Source: Clostridia bacterium
GTDB taxonomy: Bacteria; Bacillota; Clostridia; Oscillospirales; Acutalibacteraceae
NCBI GenBank assembly: GCA_017625435.1
Contig: JAGAKX010000047.1
Location: 1-52,762, forward strand
Length of the DNA: 52,762 bases
Direction of reading: 5' to 3'
The position numbers were made by a program, and so were the translations under genes. Within the stretch, counting starts at the first letter, position 1. Each line of letters starts with the position of its first letter. The notes under the pieces are model-generated. The model saw nothing but the letters and a program-made list of their open reading frames with translations. It made no database searches and was not told the origin of the DNA. This document shows positions 15,438 through 24,180 of the stretch, piece by piece.

Positions 15438-16508
15438 TTAAAAAAGTTCTGTGGCAGGAGCTTCGGTGTGCTCCGTATAAGAGGAATCGAGAAGCTTGAA
15501 GGAATCCTTTAAGCCCTCTGTTACATAATAGGTTTTGTCTGAGAAAACGAATACCGCCTCAGCAAAAAAGGCATCAATGTACTCAAGGCTTTTTTCAGTA
15601 AAGCCGTTTATAAGAATTGCATCGGAAAGAGCATCTGCGGTAATTCCCGATTCAGTCACAACCGTGACGGAAGCAAGACCGTTATCACAGGGATATCCCG
15701 TTTCGGGGTCAAGGTAGCTGTGGTATGCTTTGTCTTTTTCCGAAAAGCTGTTTTCCCACACGCCCGAAGAGGAGACAAAAACATTATTCTGAACGCCTTT
15801 CCCCTTGACTGTTATCCTTGCAAAGCCCGTTTCATTTTCTGTAAAGGGGTCACGGAGCTGTACTTCCCATCCGCCGTCACGGGGACCTTCGCCGTAGGCA
15901 AGGGTAATATCACCCATAGTTGCGATATAGGGTATTTTACAGAATTTTCCCGCTTCACACGCTCTGTCAAGGGCAATTCCCTTGGAGACGGGTGCCATAT
16001 CAATTGCCGTATCCTCCGTTATTGTGACCTTGTGGCTGTCACGGGCAATAACGAGCTTATCCATAGTGTGAGCATCAACGGCTTCCTTCAGCTCTGAAGG
16101 ATCGGGCACGGCAGGGGAGTCCGTGTAAAAGCCCCACAGCTTTAGGGGCTTTCCCATGGTGATATCGACAATATCGCCGAGGGAGGTGCAGACAATAACA
16201 GAGTCCTCAAGTGCTTTCTTGAGCGTCGCTGAAACATAGCTTGTTCCCGTTTCGTTAAGCACGCTCAGATATGAGCCTTCACCGAGGGAAAAATCTGCTT
16301 CAGCCGCCTTTATTTCATCCATCATATCATTGAAATGCTCTGAAACCGCATCGGGCTCCGACGTGTAAAAGGTGAAATTTACCGTCTCTCCGAGGGCTTC
16401 TCCCACGGCTGTCGAAGTCTTTTTGCCGCAGCCCGCAAAGGACGAAATTATAACACATACAATGCAGATAACTGCAAGAATTTTTGCTGCTTTTCCGAAA
16501 ATTTTCAT
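15438..16508 (-). CDS. apbE: FAD:protein FMN transferase (ApbE), lipoprotein
   Basis: ApbE transfers FMN from FAD to a threonine of extracytosolic flavoproteins. The 356-aa product starts with a lysine-containing lipoprotein signal and the lipobox SFAGC, so it is anchored outside the membrane. Family motifs are MAPVSKGIALDRACE, a GDI block near the middle (TMGDITLAYG), SYLDPETGYPCDNG and the C-terminal SGITADALSDAILING. I use ATG 16508: the predicted promoter would start transcripts near 16540, leaving only 8 nt before the alternative GTG at 16532. It is 18 bp from the RnfD-like gene, its most likely substrate (SCATPL motif). Confidence 0.9.
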   Translation of the reverse strand: MKIFGKAAKILAVICIVCVIISSFAGCGKKTSTAVGEALGETVNFTFYTSEPDAVSEHFNDMMDEIKAAEADFSLGEGSYLSVLNETGTSYVSATLKKALEDSVIVCTSLGDIVDITMGKPLKLWGFYTDSPAVPDPSELKEAVDAHTMDKLVIARDSHKVTITEDTAIDMAPVSKGIALDRACEAGKFCKIPYIATMGDITLAYGEGPRDGGWEVQLRDPFTENETGFARITVKGKGVQNNVFVSSSGVWENSFSEKDKAYHSYLDPETGYPCDNGLASVTVVTESGITADALSDAILINGFTEKSLEYIDAFFAEAVFVFSDKTYYVTEGLKDSFKLLDSSYTEHTEAPATELF

Positions 16509-16546
16509 TATTTTTTCAATACCTCTCAGCACTTTCTCAATTTAAC

Positions 16547-16575
16547 ATTATAATACAAATAAGGAAAATAGTAAA
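16547..16575 (-). promoter_or_regulatory. Promoter of apbE and the RnfD-like gene
   Basis: Minus-strand TTTACT (16570-16575), 17-bp spacer, perfect TATAAT (16547-16552). It is back-to-back with the promoter of the sortase locus. Confidence 0.65.
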
Positions 16576-16608
16576 GTCTTTAAATTTATTTTATTAACGC
16601 GTAAATAC

Positions 16609-16637
16609 TTGTATTACTAATAAAAATATGTTATTAT
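16609..16637 (+). promoter_or_regulatory. Promoter of the sortase locus
   Basis: TTGTAT (16609-16614), 17-bp spacer, TATTAT (16632-16637), about 40 bp before the first sortase gene in an AT-rich divergent spacer. Confidence 0.5.
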
Positions 16638-16676
16638 TATTGCGAATAACAATTTTCACGAATGCAGGTGATAAAT

Positions 16677-17807
16677 TTGGATATAAATGAAAATCCCCGC
16701 GGTGCAGCCGGAACGGTGTATGAGGGAGCTTCCCCTTCCGACGGCGGAACCGTAAAAAAGGATGTAAGAGTGCTTTATCTTGATGAGCTGCACAACACCT
16801 CTGAGGATAAAGAGGCAATTGAAATTGCAAAGAAGGATGTTATGACCCCGAAAGACAAGAGGATAATAACCGTCCTTGCAATTCTCAATGTCCTTGTGTT
16901 CTCCTTTATCGGGGTATTCATAAGGATGTCGGGAGGCGCCGACCCCTATGACCACATAAAGGAAGAGGTAAGGTTTGAAACGGATTCGGGACCTGCCGTA
17001 TATTATGACGGTGCACAGGTTTTTGCAGATACACTTACACCGAATTACAGACAGTCTAAGCTTCCTGCAGGAATGCTCGGACGCTTTGTGCCCCTCTATG
17101 CTACAAATGAGGACACGGCAGGCTGGCTAAGAATCAGCGGCACCAATATTGACCACGTGATTCTGCAGACGGAGAATAACGAGGATTACAGCAGATATAC
17201 CTACTACGGCGACTACTACATCGGCGGCAGTATTTTTATGGACTACAGAAACCGTCTGGGCGGAAGCAAGGGGCTTTCCAAGAACACCATTCTTTACGGA
17301 CACTATCTTCACAACCAGAGAGGAATGTTTTCAGACCTTGATTCCTATATGGATGTGGAATATTACAGAGAGCATCCCGTAATAGAGCTGAGCACCCTTT
17401 ACGGAAATTACAGATTCAAAATAATCGGTGCTTTCATAGCGGCGGCAGAGGCAAAGTATGACAATTCCCTGTTCTATTACTGGTGTGACGAGTTTTCCGA
17501 TGCCAACACCTTAGGCTTTGCAAATGAGGTTGCATTCAGAAGCTATTTCGTCAATCCCTCAATTGACGTACAGCCTTCGGATAAATTCATCACCCTTTCA
17601 ACCTGCAGCCACTCTCTTGACATAGGCGGTATGGTAAACGCCCGTTTTGTGGTTGTGGGAAGGCTTGTAAGAGAGGGCGAGGACCCGTCGGTAAACACCG
17701 ATGCGGCATACAGTCAGCCCGACCGCAGAATGCCTCAGGCGTGGTATGACAGACACGGACTTACCAACCCCTATGCACATTACGCAATATGGAATGCATT
17801 CGCATAA
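16677..17807 (+). CDS. Class B sortase (first of two)
   Basis: Sortases are membrane transpeptidases that attach surface proteins to the cell wall or polymerise pili. I choose TTG 16677 (376 aa) because AGGTGA (16666-16671) is spaced for it; an ATG at 16662 lacks a binding site. A cytosolic, hydrophilic N-terminus (about 60 aa) precedes one membrane segment (about 64-83, ITVLAILNVLVFSFIGVF). The extracellular catalytic domain has His209 in LYGHYLH, Cys310 in TLSTCSHS and Arg323 in NARFVVVGR, the class B triad (numbers from the TTG start). The C-terminus ends with a PQAWYDRHGLTNPY block that recurs in the second sortase. No sorting-signal substrate is apparent next door. Confidence 0.9.
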   Translation: MDINENPRGAAGTVYEGASPSDGGTVKKDVRVLYLDELHNTSEDKEAIEIAKKDVMTPKDKRIITVLAILNVLVFSFIGVFIRMSGGADPYDHIKEEVRFETDSGPAVYYDGAQVFADTLTPNYRQSKLPAGMLGRFVPLYATNEDTAGWLRISGTNIDHVILQTENNEDYSRYTYYGDYYIGGSIFMDYRNRLGGSKGLSKNTILYGHYLHNQRGMFSDLDSYMDVEYYREHPVIELSTLYGNYRFKIIGAFIAAAEAKYDNSLFYYWCDEFSDANTLGFANEVAFRSYFVNPSIDVQPSDKFITLSTCSHSLDIGGMVNARFVVVGRLVREGEDPSVNTDAAYSQPDRRMPQAWYDRHGLTNPYAHYAIWNAFA

Positions 17808-17825
17808 TTGAGAGGAGATAAAAAA

Positions 17826-19208
17826 ATGTCAGATTTTGAAAACAAGAGCGCATTACCCCTTTCGGAGGAAAGCGTTGACGATATCCTCGCAGGGATACTC
17901 AATCCCGACGGTTCGTTCAATGATGAATTCAACGGACTTCTCAAGAAATATGTAGGCGGTGACGTCGGAGAAAATCCCGTTTCCGTAAGTGCGGATATTT
18001 CCGACAGACGTGATGAAGCTCCCGTAACCCGCATTGAATATGAAGAGCCGGGCGACATCTCCTTCTCGGCAAGAAAGGATGCGGATGAACGTATTGAAGA
18101 GAAAATTCCCGAAAGCGTAAGAAGTGTTTACGCTGAGGCTGCAGCATCCGTTCAGCGCCCGGAATTTACCTCCACGGGGGATGTAAGATATCCCGTAATG
18201 GGCTCAGGTGCATCGGAGGAGAGAGTTATTTACGATGCAGAATGGGAAGAGACTGCAAGAAAGGAAGCACAGCGTCTTCAGAGAGTCCGTCAGGACAGAA
18301 TGCTCAGAGGCGACAGTACTTATGTAAGGAGCTATTACGGCGATGCACCTGTGTACGGACGCAATCCCTATACCGTAAATCCCTATGCAACCGACAGGGC
18401 TCCTGCAAGTGAATATATTGACCCTCTCTCAAGGGATGACGATTTTGAGAGAGTAACCGAGAATTCTCAGTATTACTCCAGCTCAAAGAAATCTTTTTTT
18501 CCGGAGGGTTTTTCCGCAGCTCAAAGAAATAACTATGCTTCGGGCGGAAAAACCGAAAGAACGAGAAGCGTAAGAAATGATTTTGCAGGTGCTCCGGCTC
18601 CCAGGGACACAAGCTGGCTTCAGATAGAGGAAAAGCCTCAGAAGAAGAGAGGGCTTTTCGGAAGAAAGAAGACTTCTCCCAAAGTCAGGGAAAATGCACC
18701 CTCCGTTGAAGAGACCATTGAAAGGCTTGAACGTGAAAAGCAAGCTCAGAAGGCTCCTCCGGAGACGGAAAACGCTCCCGTGCGTGTTTCTCCCGCAGAC
18801 GGTGAGGATTTAAGTGCCGTTGAAAAGGAAACCGAGGGTCTTCGCTCCACCGTTGCCGAAATTGTTGACAAATACAACAAGAGAAGCGAAGAGGATGAAA
18901 GAAGACGTATTGAAGAGGAAGCAAGGCTTGAGGAAGAAAGAAGAGAAGCAGAGCTTCGGGAAAGAAGACGTCTTGAGGAAATAAGACAGATTAAAGAGAA
19001 TATGAGCCCCGAGCTTAAAGAGGCGGTTGAAAGTGCCGACTCTGAGGATGATTTTGACGAGTACGAGGACTTTTCCACAGAGCCCCGCGAAGAAAAGAAG
19101 AAAGAGGCTCCCCGTAAGGTTTTCGGTGTTGTGTTTGATCCCGCGGCATTTGACGCGGTTGCGGAAAACGGTGAGGAATTCACCGAAAAAATCACATCCG
19201 ACAGCTGA
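17826..19208 (+). CDS. Hydrophilic charged protein between two sortases, 460 aa
   Basis: I do not recognise this protein. It begins at ATG 17826 behind GAGAGGAGAT and lies 18 bp after the first sortase. It has no signal peptide, no membrane segment, no cysteine and no LPXTG-like motif, so it is probably cytosolic. Residues 1-130 are acidic; a Tyr/Arg-rich middle (about 130-260) contains RSYYGDAPVYGRNPYTVNPY; a basic block GLFGRKKTSPK follows; about residues 340-400 form a strongly charged Glu/Arg coiled-coil candidate. Its position suggests a cytosolic scaffold for the sortase system, possibly contacting the long cytosolic N-termini of both sortases. That role is inference. Confidence 0.75.
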   Translation: MSDFENKSALPLSEESVDDILAGILNPDGSFNDEFNGLLKKYVGGDVGENPVSVSADISDRRDEAPVTRIEYEEPGDISFSARKDADERIEEKIPESVRSVYAEAAASVQRPEFTSTGDVRYPVMGSGASEERVIYDAEWEETARKEAQRLQRVRQDRMLRGDSTYVRSYYGDAPVYGRNPYTVNPYATDRAPASEYIDPLSRDDDFERVTENSQYYSSSKKSFFPEGFSAAQRNNYASGGKTERTRSVRNDFAGAPAPRDTSWLQIEEKPQKKRGLFGRKKTSPKVRENAPSVEETIERLEREKQAQKAPPETENAPVRVSPADGEDLSAVEKETEGLRSTVAEIVDKYNKRSEEDERRRIEEEARLEEERREAELRERRRLEEIRQIKENMSPELKEAVESADSEDDFDEYEDFSTEPREEKKKEAPRKVFGVVFDPAAFDAVAENGEEFTEKITSDS

Positions 19209-19217
19209 AAAATCTGC

Positions 19218-19417
19218 AATACTTTGAATCCTGTATGGTGCTTCGCACTCGGGAAAACGCCCGGCGTGGTTTTCCCGAACCCTTTCCGCGCTTGGCGGAC
19301 GACAAGGGATTCCGCACTCTGCGGAGTGCGGCAAAGGCTCCGCCTCTTGACACCGTGAGCTTTTGAAAAAGCTCAACCAAAACTTTCAATCGGTGCTGCC
19401 GCACCAGCGAAAGTATT
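19218..19417. repeat. Hairpin-rich intergenic element, about 200 bp
   Basis: Outer inverted repeats AATACTTT (19218-19225) and AAAGTATT (19410-19417) enclose a series of hairpins: GTGC/GCAC (19238-19248), CGGGAAAA/TTTTCCCG (19250-19277), CCGCACTC/GAGTGCGG (19312-19331), GAGCTTTT/AAAAGCTC (19357-19374), GGTGC/GCACC (19392-19405). It fills the 233-bp gap between the charged protein and the second sortase and codes for nothing credible. A MITE-like origin is likely. Confidence 0.65.
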
Positions 19418-19441
19418 ACTACCGGAAGGACAGTTTTATAA

Positions 19442-20821
19442 GTGAGAGAAAATAAAAATTTTGACGAGCCTGCACGTGTCATAAAAAGGGCAGATGCACC
19501 CGAAACCACGGTCTATGCCCTGACCTTCAGGGAAGCCGTCACAAATTATTTTACATCCCGTTTCTCCAAGGCGAATTTCAGAAGAATCGTCAAAGAGAGC
19601 TTTCCTCAGAGAGAGGACAGCCGCGGTGAAAAAATCAGAAAAATCATTATGGATGTTTCCTTTGTACTTTTGGTGCTTGGTCTTTCCTATATGGTTTTCT
19701 ATTACTTCGGCTACAGAGAAAGAGTCGAGGACTTCGGAAAATGGGAAGAGACCATAGACAGCTATGACGAGGAGCAGCTTTTTGATTTTGAAATAAAGAA
19801 GCTCTGGGAGAATATCAGGGAGCAGTATCCCGACGTGGATTTCCCCGAGGGAATGATGCTGAAATTTGCAGACCTCTATGCCGTGAATCAGGATGCGGCA
19901 GGAGCGCTGAGAATCCCCGAAATGGATTTCTTTTCACCTCTGCTTCTCAACAGAAGCTCTCCCAATTACTATCTCTGGAAGAATCTTTACGGGCAGTACA
20001 GCCGTTACGGTAACCCCTATATTGACTACCGCTGCAGTATAGAAAAGGGAAATCTCAGCAAAAACACAATAATCTACGGCCACAATACCCACGATAAGCT
20101 GGGCTTCAATAAGCTTACGGAATATATGAAGCTTGAGGGCTACAAAAAGGCTCCCGTAATTACAATGGAGACCCTTTACGAAAAGACCCAATGGAAGATA
20201 TTTGCGGTTATGCTTACAAACTCCACTACGGCTGCCGACAGAGGACATCTGTTTACCTACCTTATTACGGACTTTTCAAGCAGCTCGCAGTTTATGGGGT
20301 TAATAGACGGCATAAAAGAGCGTTCTATGATTAAAACGGGCATTGACGTGAAGTCTGACGATAAGATTCTTACGCTTTATACCTGCTATCAGGATATATT
20401 TGACGGCGGACGTCTTGTTGTTTTTGCCCGTCTTTTGAGAGAGGGCGAGAGTGCTCAGGTTGATGTTTCAAAGGCATCCTTTAACCATAACGCACGCTAT
20501 CCTCAGGCTTATTACGATCAGCTGGGACTTACCAATCCCTACGAAAAGCTTACCGAGCCCATTGTCCTTGAAACCGATGAAAACGGCAACTGGGTAGAGG
20601 TTGAGGCTACAACGGACACAGCCTTCAGCGACGACCCCTCCGTTGAAGAGCCGGGTACCGGCTCCGTTCCTGCATCAGGAGAGGAAAAGACCACAAAGGC
20701 TCCCTCGGCGGAAAAGACAACGAAGGCACCTTCGGAGGAAAAGACCACGAAGGCTCCCTCTGAGGAAAAGACAACAAAGTCGCCCTCTGAGGAAAAGACA
20801 ACAGCTGCCCCCGGGGCATAA
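19442..20821 (+). CDS. Class B sortase (second of two) with KTTKAPSEE tail
   Basis: A second sortase of 459 aa, starting at GTG 19442 behind GGAAGGA. A cytosolic N-terminus of about 70 aa is followed by one membrane segment (about 71-90). The catalytic domain has His214 in IYGHNTH, Cys315 in TLYTCYQD and Arg324 in GGRLVVFAR. After the shared YPQAYYDQLGLTNPY block the protein continues with an extracellular low-complexity tail: five repeats of about nine residues of the form EEKTTKAPS (about 415-459). Such a tail is unusual for a sortase and could span or bind the wall. It is about as different from the first sortase as two subfamilies would be, so the two may recognise different signals. Confidence 0.9.
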   Translation: MRENKNFDEPARVIKRADAPETTVYALTFREAVTNYFTSRFSKANFRRIVKESFPQREDSRGEKIRKIIMDVSFVLLVLGLSYMVFYYFGYRERVEDFGKWEETIDSYDEEQLFDFEIKKLWENIREQYPDVDFPEGMMLKFADLYAVNQDAAGALRIPEMDFFSPLLLNRSSPNYYLWKNLYGQYSRYGNPYIDYRCSIEKGNLSKNTIIYGHNTHDKLGFNKLTEYMKLEGYKKAPVITMETLYEKTQWKIFAVMLTNSTTAADRGHLFTYLITDFSSSSQFMGLIDGIKERSMIKTGIDVKSDDKILTLYTCYQDIFDGGRLVVFARLLREGESAQVDVSKASFNHNARYPQAYYDQLGLTNPYEKLTEPIVLETDENGNWVEVEATTDTAFSDDPSVEEPGTGSVPASGEEKTTKAPSAEKTTKAPSEEKTTKAPSEEKTTKSPSEEKTTAAPGA

Positions 20822-20851
20822 CCTACAGCAAAAAGTGAAAAGGGAAAGATT

Positions 20852-22192
20852 ATGAAGATAAGATTTTTTTTATTGGGTACTGAAAATCACGTATCCGTTT
20901 CCCGTACGGAAAATGAGCTGAAGCAGATTTTTGCTTCCTGCCTTTCCGACGACGGAGACATTCAGTCCTTTGATACCATAAGGGATGCAACCACGGATAT
21001 TGCAAAGGCGGTAACCGATTCCCACGTCCTTGTTTTTATATCGGATACCGAGCAGTATGCCACAACGAAGAAGATGCTCTCCAAGGCATTCGGCTTCACC
21101 CTTGCCTGCGACAGCGCACTTCTCGGTAAGGCCTGCGAGACTCTGGGAAAGGATACCGGGGAAGAGGACGGCGATTTTTCCGTCGCACACGCATTTGTTC
21201 CCAGAAACGCAAAGACCTTTGTGCTCCCGGACGGTCTTTACTCGGGCTTTTCCGTGGCAAACGGCAATCAGACCATAATTTTACTGCCTCTGGAAAAGGC
21301 AAGAACCTCGGTGCTTGTCTGCTCACAGGTGGTACCCTATCTCAATGCATCGTATCACGTGAATATAAGTGCGGATGCACTTAAAAAATATAACGGCGAC
21401 AGGCTTTATGAGGCTCTCTCCCTCCGTAACGTATCCCTTGCGGTTGCAGGTACGAATACCGCTAATTTCTTAAAGGAATACCTGTCTCTTGAGGAAAGAC
21501 CCGAGGGTAAGGTGGTTATTTCTCCTCTTGCCGAGAAAAGAGGCAATTTACAGCCCGTTGATTATGTTGTGAATCTTTCAATCACGGCTGCCGAGCTTAT
21601 GTCCTGCCCCTATTCCGTGGCAATTTCAAATGCATTCTATACAGGCGACAGTCCCGAAAGCGAAAAGATAGTTTATCTTGCCGTTTCCAATGAAAGAGAA
21701 ACTGCTGTAAGGGAAATCCGTTCGCTTCCCGGTGAAGATATTTCATCCTTCCTTGGCCGCTGCTGCGGTGATTTGTGCGTATTCGTCTGCGATGTGCTTT
21801 CCGATGACGATGCATTCAAGACCGACATAAAGACAAGAGAGTCTGCGGCGGTGAAGAGATATAAAATCGCAATTGCGGCAGCCTCTGCCGTGCTCGTTGC
21901 CCTTCTTATCTTTATTGCGGTTTATTTTACAGCCAACAGCTATTCAATCGGCACCTGGTACGATAACTTTATGGAGTGGGTTTTCCCTGCCGGCAATCCC
22001 CTTGATGACCTTTTCGGAAGAGACCCCGGTGCTGACGAATCAACGGAGGGTACAACCGAACAAGGAATAACTTCAATTTTTACAACAGAGGCAGCCGCCA
22101 CGGAGGAAGCCTCAACTGAGGAGGAAGCTTCCTCCGAGGTGTTCACGGAGGAAAATACTGCCTCCGGAAATGAACAGTTTGTTGTAGGCTGA
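20852..22192 (+). CDS. Single-pass membrane protein with CinA/MoaB-like N-terminal region
   Basis: The 446-aa product has a large N-terminal domain, one membrane segment near residues 332-355 (IAIAAASAVLVALLIFIAVYF) and an extracellular Thr/Glu-rich tail. The N-terminal part resembles the molybdopterin-binding fold of CinA: AHAFVPRNAKTFVLPDGLYS and a following NQTIILLP match the pattern of a conserved strand, loop and LPG block in CinA, but the glycine is missing (LPLEK). It is probably not an active CinA. AAGGGAAAG precedes the ATG. The gene is 30 bp after the second sortase and 4 bp before the SpoIID-like gene, so it belongs to the same operon. Function unknown. Confidence 0.7.
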   Translation: MKIRFFLLGTENHVSVSRTENELKQIFASCLSDDGDIQSFDTIRDATTDIAKAVTDSHVLVFISDTEQYATTKKMLSKAFGFTLACDSALLGKACETLGKDTGEEDGDFSVAHAFVPRNAKTFVLPDGLYSGFSVANGNQTIILLPLEKARTSVLVCSQVVPYLNASYHVNISADALKKYNGDRLYEALSLRNVSLAVAGTNTANFLKEYLSLEERPEGKVVISPLAEKRGNLQPVDYVVNLSITAAELMSCPYSVAISNAFYTGDSPESEKIVYLAVSNERETAVREIRSLPGEDISSFLGRCCGDLCVFVCDVLSDDDAFKTDIKTRESAAVKRYKIAIAAASAVLVALLIFIAVYFTANSYSIGTWYDNFMEWVFPAGNPLDDLFGRDPGADESTEGTTEQGITSIFTTEAAATEEASTEEEASSEVFTEENTASGNEQFVVG

Positions 22193-22196
22193 TAAT

Positions 22197-23474
22197 ATGA
22201 AAAGTACTCTCGGAAAAAAAGGAATACTTTTACGTATTTCCGCATTTTTTGTAACAATCTGTCTTATTCTTACGGCATTGCCTTATACTTGTGCTGCAGA
22301 TTCAATAGATTTTCTTTTTTGCGATGCGGACTGTGACGGAGAGCTTACAGCCTCCGATGCACGTGACGTGCTTCGCTTTGCAGTTGACCTTGATGCTTAT
22401 TCCGTAGCTCACCTTAAAATCTGCGGAGCAGGGGAAAAGTTTTCTGCAGACAATGCGAGATTTGTTCTTCGCCTTACGGTAGGGCTCGAAAAGACGGAAA
22501 TCACTTTTGTAACAGTTCCCGTTTCCGATTTTTCCCGGTATGTGAACAAAGTCCCCGAAAAGGATATTTTTGATATTCCCGTGCCGGAGGCTCCTCCCGT
22601 AAATGCTCCCTCCGATACCTTTACCTTTACGGTTTACGGTTGGGGACACGGTGTTGGGCTTTCACAGTACGGTGCTATGTCCCTTGAGGATAACGGCTAC
22701 ACATACGACAGAATCCTTTCCCATTACTACACGGGCACAGAGATTAAATTTATTGAGGAATTTCCCGAAACGGTAATTTACCCCACCCTTCTTCCCGATG
22801 AAGAAACGGGAGAGGAGACCTGGCAGTACGTCCCCCGTGACACCGAGGAAATAATGGTGCGTATGGTGTATCAGGAGATTTACGGTGTTACAAAATACGG
22901 TAAATATAAGGAAGCCCTAAAGGCTATGACCCTTTGCATTTTCACGAACCTTATGAGCTTTGATTTTAATGTTGAAAGCCGTTGGGATGTAGGCGTAGCC
23001 TATGAGGGTGAATACGAAAGCATTCCCGAAAATCTCAAAATTCTTGTAAAAGAGGTGCTGGGGCAGTACATAACCGTAAAGGGAAAGAGTGAGCCCATAC
23101 TTGCGGTATACAGCGGTCTTGCGGCAGGCTACACAGCCTCAGCCGAGAGCGTATGGGGCTATCCCTATTCCTATTTAGTGCCCGTAAAGAGCCATTTTGA
23201 TATGGAAAATCCCATATTTATAAAGCAGTTTACCTACACCTCAGCTGAATTAAAGGAACTGATTCTGGGCTACGACCCGTCAATTGTGCTGTCAGAGGAC
23301 CCCTCGGAGTGGATTGAAATCTTAGCTCATACCGCTTCAATGGACGAAGACCGGGGCTACGTTACAAAAATCCGTGTAGGTGATAAGGTGCTTTCGGGCT
23401 ACAATCAGTTCCAATTCAATTTAATGAAGAATAAATTTGTATCATCCTGCTTCACGGTGACATACACCCCGTAA
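22197..23474 (+). CDS. Secreted dockerin plus SpoIID/LytB-like protein with rearranged motif order
   Basis: The 425-aa protein has a signal peptide (about 1-33), then a dockerin-like module: DADCDGELTASDARDVLRF (43-61) and a weaker second half FSADNARFVLRLTVGLE (82-98). SpoIID enzymes are peptidoglycan-lytic or LytB-like amidase enhancers. Here the hallmark GWGHGVGLSQYGAM (148-161) with ILSHYYTGTEI comes first, and the blocks that normally precede it follow: YKEALKAMTLCIFTN (237-251), VLGQYITVKGKSEPILAVYS (287-306), TASAESVWGYPYSYL (313-327), and a terminal VLSGYNQFQF stretch. This is what a circular permutation would look like. It starts 4 bp after the previous gene, in the sortase operon, and likely acts on the cell wall. 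Confidence 0.8.
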   Translation: MKSTLGKKGILLRISAFFVTICLILTALPYTCAADSIDFLFCDADCDGELTASDARDVLRFAVDLDAYSVAHLKICGAGEKFSADNARFVLRLTVGLEKTEITFVTVPVSDFSRYVNKVPEKDIFDIPVPEAPPVNAPSDTFTFTVYGWGHGVGLSQYGAMSLEDNGYTYDRILSHYYTGTEIKFIEEFPETVIYPTLLPDEETGEETWQYVPRDTEEIMVRMVYQEIYGVTKYGKYKEALKAMTLCIFTNLMSFDFNVESRWDVGVAYEGEYESIPENLKILVKEVLGQYITVKGKSEPILAVYSGLAAGYTASAESVWGYPYSYLVPVKSHFDMENPIFIKQFTYTSAELKELILGYDPSIVLSEDPSEWIEILAHTASMDEDRGYVTKIRVGDKVLSGYNQFQFNLMKNKFVSSCFTVTYTP

Positions 23475-23483
23475 GGAGAAATT

Positions 23484-24038
23484 ATGGATAAAGAAAGAAT
23501 TGAAAAAGCGGTAAGGGAAATCCTTATTGCCATAGGTGAAGACCCTGACAGAGAGGGGCTTCTTGAAACTCCGAAAAGAGTTGCAAAGATGTACGAGGAG
23601 GTTTTCTTGGGACTTGAAAACGACCCCGAGCAGCATCTTAAAATATTCAATGAGGAAAAAAATGAGGAAATGGTGGTCGTAAGGGACATCCCTCTGTACT
23701 CAATGTGCGAGCATCACCTTCTTCCCTTTGTGGGAAAGGCTCATATCGTATATATTCCCGGCTCGGGTAAGGTTATAGGACTTTCAAAGCTTGCAAGAAT
23801 TGTGGATAATTTCGCAAGAAGACCGCAGATTCAGGAGCGTCTTACCTCACAGATTGCGGATTTTCTTATGGAGCATCTTGAGCCTCAGGGTGTTGCCGTT
23901 GTTATTGAAGCGGAGCACCTTTGTATGACTATGAGGGGGGCAAGAGCCGCAGGAGCAAAAACCACCACCTCGGCACTCAGGGGCAGTATGCGCTCAGACG
24001 CCAGAACCCGCTCCGAGGCACTTTCCTTGATTTTGTAA
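23484..24038 (+). CDS. folE: GTP cyclohydrolase I
   Basis: FolE converts GTP to 7,8-dihydroneopterin triphosphate, the first step of folate (or queuosine precursor) synthesis. The 184-aa length is typical. Conserved blocks are [10 protein letters not shown] (73-82) with Cys75 and His78 as zinc ligands, [21 protein letters not shown], and [22 protein letters not shown] with the third zinc-ligand cysteine. AAGGAG lies just before the ATG, 9 bp after the SpoIID-like gene, so it is transcribed with the surface locus although it is metabolically unrelated. No other folate genes are adjacent. Confidence 0.96.
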   Translation: MDKERIEKAVREILIAIGEDPDREGLLETPKRVAKMYEEVFLGLENDPEQHLKIFNEEKNEEMVVVRDIPLYSMCEHHLLPFVGKAHIVYIPGSGKVIGLSKLARIVDNFARRPQIQERLTSQIADFLMEHLEPQGVAVVIEAEHLCMTMRGARAAGAKTTTSALRGSMRSDARTRSEALSLIL

Positions 24039-24043
24039 CTTCT

Positions 24044-24070
24044 GTAGGGGTCGGCGTCCCCGACGACCCG
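24044..24070. repeat. Single type B end
   Basis: A 27-bp end GTAGGGGTCGG...GACGACCCG starts 5 bp after the folE stop codon. The remaining 24071-24180 holds no gene. Confidence 0.75.
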
Positions 24071-24180
24071 TAGCAGTCAGTTTGATTTTGTATATAATTT
24101 TTCGTAAGGCACGGTTTTATATACAACGGGGCAAAACACAAACAATATTTTTTTCCACAGCTTTCCCTTATTCTGTAAGT

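Noticed and set aside
20852..22192. Active CinA/MoaB family enzyme
   Set aside because: Only one short block resembles the family, the LPG loop is altered and the protein is membrane-anchored.
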